Positions 28,542 through 39,932 of a stretch of DNA of 64,000 bases are shown here, one piece after another. This DNA comes from Aurantiochytrium sp. KH105 (lineage: Eukaryota > Sar > Bigyra > Thraustochytrida > Thraustochytriidae): the NCBI GenBank assembly GCA_003116975.1, contig BGKB01000026.1, forward strand, positions 124,001 to 188,000, written 5' to 3'. The number at the start of each line of letters is the position of its first letter. The stretch's first letter is position 1. The translations under genes were made by a program, and so were the position numbers. The notes beneath the pieces are model-generated. The model did no database searches, was not told the origin of the DNA, and was given only the letters and a program-made list of their open reading frames with translations.

Positions 28542-31192
28542 ATGAACCGCATCTCGCGTCGCTTCAGACGTCGGCACGAAGACGCAGCGCACAAATGGGA
28601 TTGGACAAATAATGGAATCGCGATACTTGCCATAGTAGACCATTCCTGCTCGATGTCAGCAGCGGCCATGTCAGTCAATGTCGGCAGCTTCTGCGACCCT
28701 CCTGATATACCTGGGCTGGCGCACTGTCTTGAGCATGTACTATTCTTGGGGGCACGAGAAACGCTCAATGGCCAAGACCTTGGGTGCGCGCGGTCTGAAT
28801 GCGAATGCACGCAATCTGAGTTCGACGAGGTCTTAAGGTTGCATGGCGGCCAGCCCAAAAGAGAAACTCGAGGATTTTCGACTGTACTCGGATTCGAAGT
28901 TGACCAGCGTGGCTTTCACAATGCTCTTCACCTTCTTGTCAGGTCGTTTGAGATTCCTCAACTGACTCCTCGAATTCTGGCTCAGACAGTTCTTGAGGTG
29001 GATGCCGAGCATAGCGACCATCTAGTGCAAGTAATAGCAGACGTATTTCCGTGTTTGGTGCAACGCACGATCAACAAAAAGCACCCATCCAGCAGGTTTT
29101 CAACAGGAAACGCATGGAGCTTGCTTCAGTTTTCAGAAGATGGGTGTGGTCCCATTCTCGGGGAATCGAACTTCGAGCTTCAAGGAAAGATCGATAAATC
29201 CAAGCTTCGACTCTTCTTGCACAAAATTCGCGAAAGTACCGCTTCCTTTAAAGATCTTTCCGAAAAGGGGTGCGTGAACAAATCTTCGGTCAAGATTTTG
29301 AGGATTCAGTAGTTTCAGAACTTGTGACGCGTTGGAACAAGCTCAAGACAGAGATTGAGATATTCCACGACAAGTATTATACACCCGAGAATATGAGTCT
29401 CGTCATTGTAGGAAACGACATTTCCTCGAAGGGCACATCTTCGAAGCCAAACGTAACGCCGGACACACTCTTGGCAGATGCACGGGCTTGTTTCATGATA
29501 CGGAGAGGTCAAGGATAGAATGTTCCAAGAATTCAACATTCGAATGGATATCTCCCTGGGGGGGGTGAACCTGTGATTTTCGACATTGATGCAGCATTCG
29601 ATGAAGTATTCGATGAAGTCCGTTGTCAGGAACGCAATGTAGTTCTTGCTTTCAGCCGGGATTTCAGTCGGCAATTTACAAGGCTTGTGTGGAAAATCAA
29701 TTGTATTTGTCTCTCTTCAAAGTGGTCAAAAGAGAAGTATGGACCTCCGCCAGCACTTGAGGACATCTATGCGTTCTGTCTATATATCAAGTACCTTCTC
29801 GAGTCCGACTATTCGGAATCGTTTCATAAAACTCTCAGTGGCAAGATATCCTGTGTCTCACTTCAACGTGATGGATATTTGATATCATTGACCGTCTCCA
29901 TCTCAGCCTCCAATGACAGCAGCATCCAAGATCATATAGAGAAAGCGCAGGAAGATGCAGGAAAAATTGTTCAATTCCTGCTCAATTTGTGGGATATGCC
30001 TCGTACGGAAGCTTGGAAAGAGTTCTGTTCTCATCAACACAATCTCTTTACATATAACACGTCAAAAGCTCCTTTTAACTTTGCCTTTGAGATGGCAGAA
30101 AGAGTGCATTTCTTCACTTTTGGATGCCTTCTGCAGGGCAGTATCCCAGCTCGTCTCACCAAAGGTGACAAGCACCGACAAAAAAGGATAAACCGGTGGG
30201 TTCTGCAAGCTTTTCTGGGGACATCGTTCCAGCTCTTCTGCTTGGAGCCATACGCGAAGTTCTCTAAGTCACACCTCAAGAAAGACGAATTCGTCGAAGA
30301 ATCATACTTCCAAACCTTGTTCAAGGTCGATCCAGCTCATTTTGTCTTTCCTTGCGATGAGGGCCATGCCCCCCGTTCGGCTAAAGGCAGTAAAATTGTC
30401 TCACATCGTTATAGAACCGACAACTTCACGCTGACGAAATTCGTCAAGCCGACGTACTTTTTTATGGGTCGTTTTAACAGTCTCGAGGATATCCTTAGGG
30501 AGGGAATGCATAAGATCGGTGGTGGCTATTTCTCGCATCAGATAAAATCTGCCATTCATCATGGAAGTGGCTCGACAAATGTGCAAGGAGAAGGCGACGT
30601 AAGGCGCCGAGGCCTTCGTCAAAGCCTTCGACGAAGTTTTCGAGCAACTCGCAGCTCGTCTCGGACCTCGCAAGACATAGTCGAACAGAACTTGGATGCT
30701 GACGAGGATCGCCTTGTTCTGCCGAGGACAATTTGGACTGCATTAACACCGATCGTCATGGTGTCCGACATCAATGGAAAGATGAAGATGCTTCCAACCG
30801 ATATATTTTGGACCAATCCTAACGCACTTGATGTATGGCGCCCTCCTATTCTCATCGAGTCCAATCTTACGGTCGGAGGCTTACTCTGGCTTAAGCAGGA
30901 CACTTTCTTTGGTGTTCCTCTCGGAAAGGTCACCGTTGAAATTCGCTACTTTGACGAGGAAGAAGACTCCATTGCGCTGACGAATGAAGAGTATCGTGAA
31001 GTGCTCACCAAAATTTGGCAAGAAAAGACCTGGGAGACTCAAAAAGCCGCCCAGGCTTCTGGGTACATATGCAATATCTCCAGCAACCATAGAGGTCTTC
31101 AGGTATCTGTCGCTGGCTTCACACAACACCTCGAGAGCATTCTTTGTGCTCTGATCGATGCACTGACAAACATTGCTGACATGGAGGTCGAT

Positions 31193-31276
31193 GATGAGCA
31201 TCAGGACAACGATGAGCATCAGGACAGCGATGAGCATCAGGACAACGATGAGCATCAGGACAACGATGAGCTTCAG
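31193..31276 (+). repeat. 18-bp in-frame tandem repeat (DEHQDN) in the M16-like gene
   Basis: Five near-identical copies of gatgagcatcaggacaac-type units encode DEHQDN/DEHQDS repeats, the last ending DELQKL. They form an acidic surface loop inserted in the third M16 domain. All copies keep the frame. Confidence 0.9.
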
Positions 31277-31920
31277 AAACTTGTGGACTCGGCGAAGGAA
31301 GATAGGCACAATGAACTCGAGAAGTTTAGGCAAAGCAACGCATCAGAATCTTGGGTATCACTTCGTGCACGCACAGCCTATGATGCAGACAAAATTCTCA
31401 TGGCGGCTCGAGTGTGGAAGACTACAGACCGAGAAATTGCGCTGAATGAAGTCACATGCAAGGGTCTGGTGGAATTTGCGAATCGTAAATTTCAGGATGC
31501 TTTCCTAGAAACTCTTGTCGTTGGCAATTTTAGTCCAGACTCAGCCGCGAAAATTGCAGAGAACCTCGCAAATCGGGTGAAGTTCAATCTATAAGTGCGC
31601 AGAGGAATGGTCTTTTCTCCTCCAAAGCAGCTTCACAGGTTCTATTGCTAGGAGAGGGGACTTCGGCATATTTTCGGACGACATTACAACTGCCTGCCAA
31701 TCGTACGTTGGAGCATGCAATTCGAGTCACGTTCCAAATGAAACCTCTTGATCCTCCCAAGAGCGAAATGCACAGCGAAGCTCTGCTTCGCGTGTTGCAT
31801 ATTCTGATGCAGAAGGATTGGTTTGAGTTCTGGCGTGAGCATGGAGTGTACACAGCTGAATGTGAACTCGCCCATCACTCAGGTATTTCTCTACTCCACA
31901 TGTATGCTCAATCATCAGAG

Positions 31921-31962
31921 TTTCCCGCCGAAGAGTTTCCCGCCGAAGAGTTTTCCGCCGAA
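31921..31962 (+). repeat. 15-bp in-frame tandem repeat (EFPAE) in the M16-like gene
   Basis: Three copies of a 15-bp unit encoding EFPAE/EFSAE in the C-terminal segment of the disrupted M16 gene, in frame. Confidence 0.9.
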
Positions 31963-32661
31963 TATCTCTGTTTCCATGCAGAAAGTTGCTTTCGTCGTAT
32001 GTGCGGTAATATAAAAAGGCTAGAGGAAGAAGAGCTTATCGAGCTTCAAACCGCTGCACGAACCATTCTCCTCCGCGGGCATGACTCGATTTACAGAGAG
32101 CATGATGAATGGAGGGAACACATTGTCAATCGGAATTACTTCTTCACTTTCGAGACACAGGTTATTCAGGCTCTGAAAAAGATCAAACTCAGCGACGTTC
32201 AAGAAGCTGCCGACCAACTTCTCCATCCCAAAAGTAGGAGAATGTTTGTTGTCTGCTATGAGCAAAGGCATGAACAAATGCAAGAGAAGAAAAACAAGCA
32301 AGACTCAGACTCTTCAATCAGAAATTCGATCAATGAATTGTGGAATATTTCGCACGACGATTCTGGAAGTCGCGAGCCCAGAGGCCTTACTATTTGCACG
32401 ATTGAATTGGACGAATATTTCCAGAAAAGAGATGGACAGAGTTCGTTCCACTATGAATTTTACCCTAGCGACGAGGGCATTTCCGAAGCTTTAAGCAAAC
32501 TACACATTGGCCTGGGCCTCTAGGCCTTGGCGTTCCCCATTTGCAGTGATGAAGTATATCTGATGTTACGTACTACACATGAAAGCGGACATTGCTATGC
32601 CTTTGCATCTCCTCGTTAATGCGCAAGCTTTCGAAGTTGGAACGAATTTACTTTACTTGTG

Positions 32662-35169
32662 TCACAGAAAGAGCTCTTGAATCATGGTGTGCAGCTGGTC
32701 CCCGAGAGAAGCTGCTCGAGTGTTGAGGACTTGAAAAGTTCTGATGGATCGAAGCTCTGGATGATGAAAGCGCACAATGATGTCTCGCAAGTCTTTCGAA
32801 GTTGTCGCTCCGATGATGAGATGTGAAAGCTCTGACACATGAAAGGCATCCAGTACTGTGAGAGTACAAGATTCATAATCCCCAAGAAGAGCGAGCTGAC
32901 TCTGAGACGCTAGATCTTGGGGCATTGGAAGGGATTTGCCATCCGACGCCTTTAGAAAAACAAGACGGTAGTGCGCGAGGATGAGAAAGCCAGAGGTTGT
33001 CTCCATTTGTATTGGCAAGAGCGTCCACTCGCTCGTATCGAGGGGCCTGAGAATGCTAAGTGTCAGCAGTGCGCCTTTTGTGAGCCCGCTAAGCTCGTGT
33101 TTAGCCTGCGCAGCGTTTGAGGGTAACAGGTTGGTCAGATCTTTGGCTGTTGTTTCAGCGGCGGCTGCGTTTTCTGATGCGCGTTGCGGATTGAAAAGTT
33201 CTTGATCAAACGGTTTTGGCGCGTCGGCATCGACCACATGAAAGTGTTTTTCCACAAGTGACGTTTGCGTTTTCATGTGCTCGTCACGAAGCGTCTTTTC
33301 ACGTTCTAATGTCTCAGCAGAGAGACCACCAAATCCAAGCGTGAGCTTCATCGCATTGGACCAGGATCGGGACCCAGAAGAAGAAGAAGAAGAAGAAGAA
33401 GCAGACGAACCCATACGCGTGACATTCGGCACAGACTTGACATTTTCAGTGGATCGAAGCCAACCGCCCAACATGGACGCCATTCCATCTTGAAGTGTGT
33501 TACGCATGCCCGTCTGCAAAGAAGACGACGAGCGCGGCTCTGAGTGAAAGACGTTCTCGGGAGCCGGCTCTACTTGAGACACTGCTAGATCCTGAAAAGC
33601 CTCCTCGATGACGTCGAGCGGTGTGGAGGCACGCAATATTCTGGCCTCATCACAAAGCTGCATTGCTTCGCCTGCGGGAATGCGCGCGACGGCAGCGCGT
33701 AGAACTGCGAGAAAGTGCTGAGGCGAGTCCTCGGTTGCTTTTGCTCGATTCGGATTGTCAGTCGCTTGGCATTCGACATTTTTCGTGTCTTCATTAGGCA
33801 TGAGTGCTTCTTTGCACTTGACGAGAAGAGCAATCATCATGTAGACTGCGAGAGGGCCACGCGGATCGCAACCTTCCCAGACCCCCGTGAGTGGCGAGGC
33901 GTGCGACGGACCATGATCCCCGTTCGTCTCTGGACAGGCGTCAACGATCAAGAGATCCCAAATCGTCAGCAGCGAGGTCGTAACGACTTCGCCCGCAAAT
34001 GCGCATCGCCACCAGCGCCAGGGGATTACTACTTGAGGTGGACCGATGCTGAAAACTCGCTCGGCAAGATCCGGAGCGTGTAGACGGAGTACGAGCTCGA
34101 GAAGCTTTGCACGTTTTTGCAAAATGCTTGGCACGACTGTGTCATCGTCTGGGAATTGCAGGAGAAGCACGCGCTTGCGACGTAGCTCTTGCATGAGGGG
34201 AGCGACCTCGAAGGGGGAAAGTTTCAGAGCGGGCGAGGCAAGCACATGAACGACGTCTGCGATGCCGGGGTCGCAAAGAGATATTTCAACATCAAAGGCA
34301 CGCACCACGACGCGCGTATGCATTTGTACCTCGACAAAGAGATCGTCGGCTTCGCGTAGAACGTCGCTTGGGTTCTCGCAATCGCCGAGTTTGCGTTGTT
34401 CTTCTGCAAGATTAGCATGTCTCAGGACTGCACTTTCTGCCATTGCCTTAAGGACGCTTTCCTCGTCCTCGCGGGAGGGTTGCTGGCCCCGCCCATGCTG
34501 ACGCGAAGACGTACGGACGTCTTCACTTGTATGGAGAAGTTTGCACCAGATGTCGGCACGATATTTGGCGGGAATGCGCCCAAGACGTTTGCACAGATGC
34601 AGAATTTGCTGCGCATTCTCGCCAGAATCTTCTCTTTCGAGTGCGTCCTTGAGTCGTGCAAGAAGATCTGATTCCTCTTCGGGATCTCCCCCATGACTTG
34701 CTTCAGCTTCATGAACAAGGCGGTGTGCGTCAAGGTGATGCTTGCCCTGCGGGCTGCGACCTTTGTCGTCGACGAGCCAGTCAAGGAAGTCATCGTCGTC
34801 GTCGTCGTTATCGTCGTCTTCGACAGCATTGTCATGCTGGCCTTGGGATACGTTGCTGCCAGCTGGATCTTCGTGATTTCTTTGAGATCCCGTCTCCGCG
34901 GCAGATTCGATCTCCGAGGTTTTGGGGCTTACAAGACCCTCCTCTTCGTCCTCTTCAGCCTCGAGTTTTACAGCCCCGTGACGCCCGTCTCGTGCTGCAT
35001 TCTCGACGTCGTCAGTGTCCTCTGTCTCTTTGAGAAAGTCGAGGACGGGGTCGTCGTCCGCGATGAGGTCGTCGGCTCTCTCGTCGCGTTTCCCACCAAA
35101 GGCATCTTTCGGTAGGCCGACCTCCTCCAGCAGCTGGAGAAAGTCCTCGTCCTCCTCCTCTTCGTCCAT
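32662..35169 (-). CDS. TBC-domain-like protein (TBC1D23-type) with C-terminal GRAM/PH-like module
   Basis: An 835-residue protein from the ATG at 35169 (MDEEEEDEDFLQLLEEVG). The frame is open upstream through a GTG, and a TTTTCAG just before 35240 (read on the minus strand) could be an acceptor of an upstream exon. After a long acidic N-terminus there is a helical region (LCKRLGRIPAKYRADIWCKLL, about residues 195-215) that resembles the start of a TBC domain. It continues with AERVFSIGPPQVVIPWRWWRCAFAGEVVTTSLLTIWDLLIVDA, which has the late-TBC pattern. The Arg and Gln finger motifs of active Rab-GAPs are not seen, as in TBC1D23, so a tethering or adaptor role is more likely. The C-terminus (WTLLPIQMETTSGFLILAHYRLVFL...) resembles a GRAM/PH fold, with FHHPELRSIRTFQV after it. 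Confidence 0.6.
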   Translation of the reverse strand: MDEEEEDEDFLQLLEEVGLPKDAFGGKRDERADDLIADDDPVLDFLKETEDTDDVENAARDGRHGAVKLEAEEDEEEGLVSPKTSEIESAAETGSQRNHEDPAGSNVSQGQHDNAVEDDDNDDDDDDFLDWLVDDKGRSPQGKHHLDAHRLVHEAEASHGGDPEEESDLLARLKDALEREDSGENAQQILHLCKRLGRIPAKYRADIWCKLLHTSEDVRTSSRQHGRGQQPSREDEESVLKAMAESAVLRHANLAEEQRKLGDCENPSDVLREADDLFVEVQMHTRVVVRAFDVEISLCDPGIADVVHVLASPALKLSPFEVAPLMQELRRKRVLLLQFPDDDTVVPSILQKRAKLLELVLRLHAPDLAERVFSIGPPQVVIPWRWWRCAFAGEVVTTSLLTIWDLLIVDACPETNGDHGPSHASPLTGVWEGCDPRGPLAVYMMIALLVKCKEALMPNEDTKNVECQATDNPNRAKATEDSPQHFLAVLRAAVARIPAGEAMQLCDEARILRASTPLDVIEEAFQDLAVSQVEPAPENVFHSEPRSSSSLQTGMRNTLQDGMASMLGGWLRSTENVKSVPNVTRMGSSASSSSSSSSGSRSWSNAMKLTLGFGGLSAETLEREKTLRDEHMKTQTSLVEKHFHVVDADAPKPFDQELFNPQRASENAAAAETTAKDLTNLLPSNAAQAKHELSGLTKGALLTLSILRPLDTSEWTLLPIQMETTSGFLILAHYRLVFLKASDGKSLPMPQDLASQSQLALLGDYESCTLTVLDAFHVSELSHLIIGATTSKDLRDIIVRFHHPELRSIRTFQVLNTRAASLGDQLHTMIQELFL

Positions 35170-35745
35170 GATCACGCCTCTGGTCCAGACCGTCGCCGCG
35201 CAGGCGCCCTCCTCTCGTTCTGGGTCCACAAACCTGAAAATGATAAATAGTCGGCCTCGTCAAGCCTTCAGCGAGTAGGCCTACTGGCTGCGTCCCAGTC
35301 AAATAATACACGAACCGATCGACGATTGTCAGCGTCTGCATCTTCATTTCTTTTCCCATGCTTTGCTCGGGCTCGCCCAAAGGATCAAGCCATCGACCAG
35401 CAATCATCACGACTTGGACTTCTTGCGCGAAACGAGAGCGCTTCGAAGCTCGATCATTCATCCCTTATAGTTTCGATGATCAAATGAGAGCGGTGTGATT
35501 TCCAGCCAGCCAACGCGACAGCCTTTCACTCTCATCCTGACTTCGACGCGAGTTGCCTCTGCATACGCGACGGGTGCGATCGATCTATCGTTGCATGAAT
35601 TTGATTTATGGCGCCTCGAGCTCGTGCTCGCGCGCTCTCATTGCAAGCATCTCTGCACTCTCACAGTGACCGTCTTTTTTTTTCAACATGTCAAATTCCT
35701 AACGACGAGACAGTTCGAAGAGGCCAGTGCAGTGCGAACGAGACC
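35170..35745. other. Divergent promoter region TBC-like / topoisomerase VI A
   Basis: Promoters and 5' UTRs of both genes. On the minus strand an open stretch starting at the ATG at 35461 could be a 5' exon of the TBC gene, but no donor is clear. Confidence 0.45.
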
Positions 35746-37059
35746 ATGTCGCGCGCTGGCAAGCGCAGCGTCGCGGCGCTGGCGGACAGCAGCAGCGAGG
35801 ACGAAGATGGTCTGGGCTTTCGTTCCTCTTCCGCAGCGCTATCGGCCTCTTCGGGCGGCAAACGCGCGCGCACGGCGGGCGATGGCTCGCTGACCAAGTT
35901 GCAGGACCTGCGTAAGGACCTTGACACGCACATGGAAAAGGAGGCGGTAGGCCTCGAGGACCTCGACCTGACCGAGAACGTGATGGAGGTCAAGGTCATG
36001 ACAGAGGACAACGTCGCTGCTCGAATTGAAAGAATGGTTGTTGACCTGCTCAAAAGCGTCATTGATGGCAAGGGGTTCACCTTTAAGATCCCAAGCCGTG
36101 GCGAGGGCAGCCAGTTGTACATCAAGGAGCTGGATCGTATTGTGCTCAAGGCGGATAAGTTCAAGGAACTCAAGTTTGCCAACGCGCAGACTGTACGTCG
36201 AACCACAATCATCACGCGCATGATCCAGCTCATCCACAGTATCCTGCAGCGTGGTATCCATATTACGAAGCGTGACCTCTTTTACACCGATGTAAAGCTT
36301 TTCGTTGAGCAGTTGCAGACAGATCGAATTCTCGACGATATCTCTGTCATGCTCGGCTGCACGCGAACCAGTCTCAATGTTGTGGCCTCCGAAAAAGGTG
36401 TTGTTGTTGGGAATTTGAATTTCAAGGAGGACGGTGATGAAATTGACTGCTCGCGCCTCGGCATCGGTGGCAAGGGCATTCCCCCCATGATTGATCGTGT
36501 CACGGACATTCGTTCCAGTGCGGAGTTCATTCTTCTCGTGGAAAAAGATGCTGCTTTCATGCGACTTTCCGAGGACAGATTCTACCAACGCATGAAGTGC
36601 ATCATCATCACGGCGCGCGGACAGCCCGACGTGGCCAGTCGCATGTTTCTCAAACGCTTGCGCACCGAGCTACGCATCCCTGTTCTCGCGCTCGTGGACA
36701 GCGATCCGTACGGCCTCAAGATTCTTTCCGTATACATGAGCGGCTCCAAGAACATGTCGTATGACTCGAACTCGCTCACTTGCCCAGACATCAAGTGGTT
36801 AGGCGTGCGGCCTTCTGACCTCGATCGATACAAGATCCCAGCAGAATGTCGTCTCGAACTCACGGATAATGATAGGAAAACGGGCGAACAGCTCCTGCAA
36901 GAGGATTTTATCAAAAAGAACCCCGGGTGGGTCAAGGAGCTCAAGCTGATGCTCAAGTCAAAAAAGAAAGCCGAAATCCAGGCTTTGTCAACCTTTGGTT
37001 TCCAGTTCCTTACGCAAAAGTACCTTCCAGAGAAAATCAAAAACGGCGACTGGCTATAA
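35746..37059 (+). CDS. TOP6A: DNA topoisomerase VI subunit A (SPO11-3-like)
   Basis: A 437-residue Spo11/Top6A family protein from [17 protein letters not shown]. The catalytic Tyr lies in [11 protein letters not shown] (about Y180), within the winged-helix/CAP domain. The Toprim metal site is [12 protein letters not shown] (about D318/D320) with an acidic residue in LLVEKDAAF. The C-terminal [12 protein letters not shown] is close to the end of plant TOP6A (SPO11-3), which works with TOP6B in a type IIB topoisomerase needed for endoreduplication, rather than to meiotic SPO11-1/2. The N-terminus is a short acidic-basic tail. TOP6B is not in this window. Upstream open frame to 35608 is probably 5' UTR. 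Confidence 0.88.
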   Translation: MSRAGKRSVAALADSSSEDEDGLGFRSSSAALSASSGGKRARTAGDGSLTKLQDLRKDLDTHMEKEAVGLEDLDLTENVMEVKVMTEDNVAARIERMVVDLLKSVIDGKGFTFKIPSRGEGSQLYIKELDRIVLKADKFKELKFANAQTVRRTTIITRMIQLIHSILQRGIHITKRDLFYTDVKLFVEQLQTDRILDDISVMLGCTRTSLNVVASEKGVVVGNLNFKEDGDEIDCSRLGIGGKGIPPMIDRVTDIRSSAEFILLVEKDAAFMRLSEDRFYQRMKCIIITARGQPDVASRMFLKRLRTELRIPVLALVDSDPYGLKILSVYMSGSKNMSYDSNSLTCPDIKWLGVRPSDLDRYKIPAECRLELTDNDRKTGEQLLQEDFIKKNPGWVKELKLMLKSKKKAEIQALSTFGFQFLTQKYLPEKIKNGDWL

Positions 37060-37458
37060 TGCAGTGTACTAGCTTTGCTTCTCTTCAAAGGGAATGATGT
37101 GCGTCACTATTCTAAAACAGCTAGATCGACTTTTATGCGCACTACGCAACGCCACGCCGAGCATGCTTGATTCGGTAATCCTTGTACGAGAGAAACATGC
37201 TTGGGACCGCTACAGGATCTTTGCTCAACGAGATTTGCAGGACTTTTTTTGAGATTTGCAGGACTTTTTGAAATTAAAATCAATTTCGCATCTTTGGCAG
37301 GGACGTGAAAGGGATTCTATTTTAAAATGCGTTTGCAATGGGTGAAGACGCATGAACAAGTTTGGGAAGATAACGTCTCCGCGTGAAACACACAAATACA
37401 CCCTGTAGGTTTCTACAATTGTAAAGCTTTGATATTGATAAATTAAATTGTTGCACCT
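37060..37458. other. Convergent intergenic region, AT-richer
   Basis: 3' UTRs of topoisomerase VI A and chitobiase. Contains a duplicated short phrase (gatttgcaggactttttt near 37230 and 37255). No gene is seen. Confidence 0.55.
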
Positions 37459-38646
37459 TCAGCTCTTGTCAAGATCAGGCAGTCTGTTCGGGACCTTAAA
37501 CACTTGAAAGGTCTCCCAGATGCTAGGATTTGAGACCATTTGAAATGTGAATGGCCCGACGCCGCGAAGACGCTTTGCATGAGCGTATGCATACTTGAGT
37601 TGCAAACTTGTTTCGTCATCAAAGTGATACTGATAGACACTGCCGTCCTCTACCGTGTTAAAATACGGGGACATTGTCGAATGGTCGCGCATCATCGGCG
37701 TGGTGTTAAAGTGCTGAAAACGCTTCATCAAGCTGTCATAGGGGAGCTCTCGGCCGGCCGCGTCAGAACAGTTGACACCTCGAAATGGTACTTCTTTAAT
37801 CGGACAAAAGCGCGCGTCTGGAGCCGTACCTGGTAGACACGGATACCTGTACCCGTACCATGGCACGCCAAGAATGAGCTTGCTTGGTGAAATGCCTAAA
37901 TCCAAGTAGCGTTGAACGCCATGCCGCGTTCCTGCGATGGGAGCATTTGCACTAGCAATGCATGGACCAAAAATCCAGCTTTGCGTGTCATAGTCCATGA
38001 TATAAAGTGCGTCAGAAGCTTGTGCGAGGCCATAATAGTCATAATCGCGATCATCGATACCGTCTGGAGACCACGCCACGCACACTGTCACTTGATAGCC
38101 TGGATTTGCGGCATGGAAAACGTCTCGCGTAATTTCTACAAGCTCCGTGTACCATCGTGCCTCGTCCGAGAGCGCTGCGATTGGTTGCTCATAGTCAAAG
38201 GTGATCCCGTCGAGGAATCTGGCCTCGACGGCCTTGAGAAGGTTCTTGGCCCATTCCTCGCGCAAGGTACGATTTCCTGTAAGAATTGGGTCCGCGTACA
38301 CGCTGCCGGGGCTTGCAATGGCCTTGACGCCGTACTTGTGCGCCTTGCAGACCACATCTGGCAAGTTTTGCACCCATGCGACGGTCGTCAAGCGCGTCCA
38401 TTCTGCGTACGTGGGCATCTCCGTCATGAACCCAAAAATTTCTTTCTCGCGCAGCGGGCTGTCGCCTCCTACAGGTGCACACCATCGTTCGTCTTCGCAC
38501 GGGCACGCCGCGAGATTCGTCGCCGTTGCTGCTGTACCCGCGGGACCCCTCGAGTCCCGGCGAGCCTCTGCGCCTATCCACGGCACCAGCACCAGGAGCA
38601 CCTGCAGAGAAACGACGCAGAGCGTCTTGCTCCAGGCACGAGCCAT
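37459..38646 (-). CDS. CTBS: Di-N-acetylchitobiase (GH18), secreted/lysosomal
   Basis: A lysosomal glycosidase that splits the GlcNAc-GlcNAc core of Asn-linked sugars and chitobiose. The 395-residue product starts MARAWSKTLCVVSLQVLL, a good signal peptide. The family CPC..WC motif follows (AACPCEDERWCAP). The GH18 active site is DGITFDYEQ (about residue 150; DxxDxDxE-type with the catalytic Glu). Further matches are VTVCVAWSPDGIDDRDYDYYG, MDYDTQSW, ILGVPWYGYRYPCLPG, VPFRGVNCSDAAGRELPY and YAYAHAKRLRGVGPF. It lies head-to-head with the glucosidase II beta gene, another glycan-processing gene. The open frame upstream is a CCTGC repeat and not coding. Confidence 0.93.
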   Translation of the reverse strand: MARAWSKTLCVVSLQVLLVLVPWIGAEARRDSRGPAGTAATATNLAACPCEDERWCAPVGGDSPLREKEIFGFMTEMPTYAEWTRLTTVAWVQNLPDVVCKAHKYGVKAIASPGSVYADPILTGNRTLREEWAKNLLKAVEARFLDGITFDYEQPIAALSDEARWYTELVEITRDVFHAANPGYQVTVCVAWSPDGIDDRDYDYYGLAQASDALYIMDYDTQSWIFGPCIASANAPIAGTRHGVQRYLDLGISPSKLILGVPWYGYRYPCLPGTAPDARFCPIKEVPFRGVNCSDAAGRELPYDSLMKRFQHFNTTPMMRDHSTMSPYFNTVEDGSVYQYHFDDETSLQLKYAYAHAKRLRGVGPFTFQMVSNPSIWETFQVFKVPNRLPDLDKS

Positions 38647-38653
38647 GGATCTC

Positions 38654-38692
38654 GCCCTGCCCTGCCCTGCCCTGCCCTGCCCTGCCCTGCCT
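38654..38692. repeat. (CCTGC)n pentanucleotide repeat
   Basis: About seven copies of ccctg just upstream of the chitobiase ATG, in the bidirectional promoter with glucosidase II beta. Confidence 0.9.
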
Positions 38693-38871
38693 TCAGGCTC
38701 GCGTGCCAACGCCCGCGCAAAAGGACCCAGGACGGACCCTCGAAAACCTGAAGGCGAGCGTGTCAACGCCTAACCTGAAGATACAGATTTGTTGACCACC
38801 TCATCCGATCTCATCAAAGCGCAACTTTGACGGGCAGAGCTCCAACGCAGGTCGACTCGGCGCGGACAGCG

Positions 38872-39900
38872 ATGCGCGCAAGACTCCTGGCGGCGGCGGC
38901 CTTCGCGGCCGCGGCGGCGCCCGCCGCGCGGGGCGGGTGGCTCTTTGGAGGCGGAAGCGCTGCCGCCGACGTGGAGCTCAGCGCCGAGGACGTTGGCAAG
39001 CTGGCGGCGCTCGAAAAGGAGCTCGGCACCGGAGGTGACGACTTTGGCGGACGCAGCGAGATCCGCGGGGTGCCCGAGCGCGACGCAGACAAGTACGCGG
39101 GACTGCGCTTCAGCTGCGATGGCGGCTCGCGTGAGCTTGCTGTAGAGGCCGTCAACGATGACTTTTGCGATTGCAATGACGGCTCTGACGAGCCTGGGAC
39201 CAGCGCCTGCAGCATGGTGAATCTCGCGAGCTTCTTCTGTGCCAACGAAGGCTACAAAGGCCTCGTGCTGCCTACTGCTCGCGTTTTCGACGGCATCTGC
39301 GATTGCTGCGACGGGTCCGACGAGGCCCCCGGAAAGTGTCCGGATACCTGCCAAGAGGACGGTGCCTCTTACCGCGCCGACATGGCGCGTCTTTCCAAAG
39401 TTCGGGAAGCTGGACTCGCGAAAAAGGCGGAATACATTGCCCAAGCACAGGGCATCGACGAGGAAATGTCTGAAACGGACGAACGTCTCAAGGAGCTTGC
39501 TCGCGATTTAAAAGGAACACAGACCGAGCTCGACGAAGCGCAAGCACTAGTCTCCCGCTTAGAAGAGGAGGCTGCAGCTGCGCGCAAGTTGCTTCAACGC
39601 AAATTGCGCGCCAAACGTGTTGCGGCGCTGCATCTCGACACCTTCACTCGCGAACAACTCGAACTGCTCCTCGTTGACGTGGTCGTAGAAGGTGGAACTC
39701 CAGAAACCCTGGTCACGTTGGTGCAGGAGGCCCTTGACGACCCATTGACCCCCAGGGCCGCAGAAGTTGCCGTAGACGGGTCGATCGACCCGGACGCAAC
39801 TACTGCGCGTACAGCAGAATGGATTTACGAAAACGATGCACAAGAAGTGGATCTAGACTTCGAAGATCATTACGCTGATGCTTATGCGGAGACCTTGGAT

Positions 39901-39932
<32 letters not shown>

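Larger units (their letters stand above)
28542..32523 (+). pseudogene. Insulinase-like M16 metallopeptidase gene with two frame changes and one in-frame stop
   Basis: M16 peptidases (insulysin/nardilysin type) are zinc enzymes that cut small peptides inside a closed chamber. The first segment (28542-29312) has the family start SAAAMSVNVGSFCDPPDIPGLA and the inverted zinc motif HCLEH (H61, E64, H65), plus the downstream ligand region VLEVDAEH (about E156). Reading must then move to the -1 frame near 29270 (EIFHDKYYTPENMSLVIVGN). It meets a TAG at 29516-29518, continues in the same frame to the TAA at 31592, and must shift -1 again to recover the C-terminal part (31591-32523: GEGTSAYFRTTLQLPANRTL, HIVNRNYFFTFETQVIQALKKIKLSDVQEAA). 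The segments together match the full M16A layout. Alternatives are short introns, assembly errors in homopolymers, or programmed frameshifting. Composition is AT-richer than flanking genes. Confidence 0.7.
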
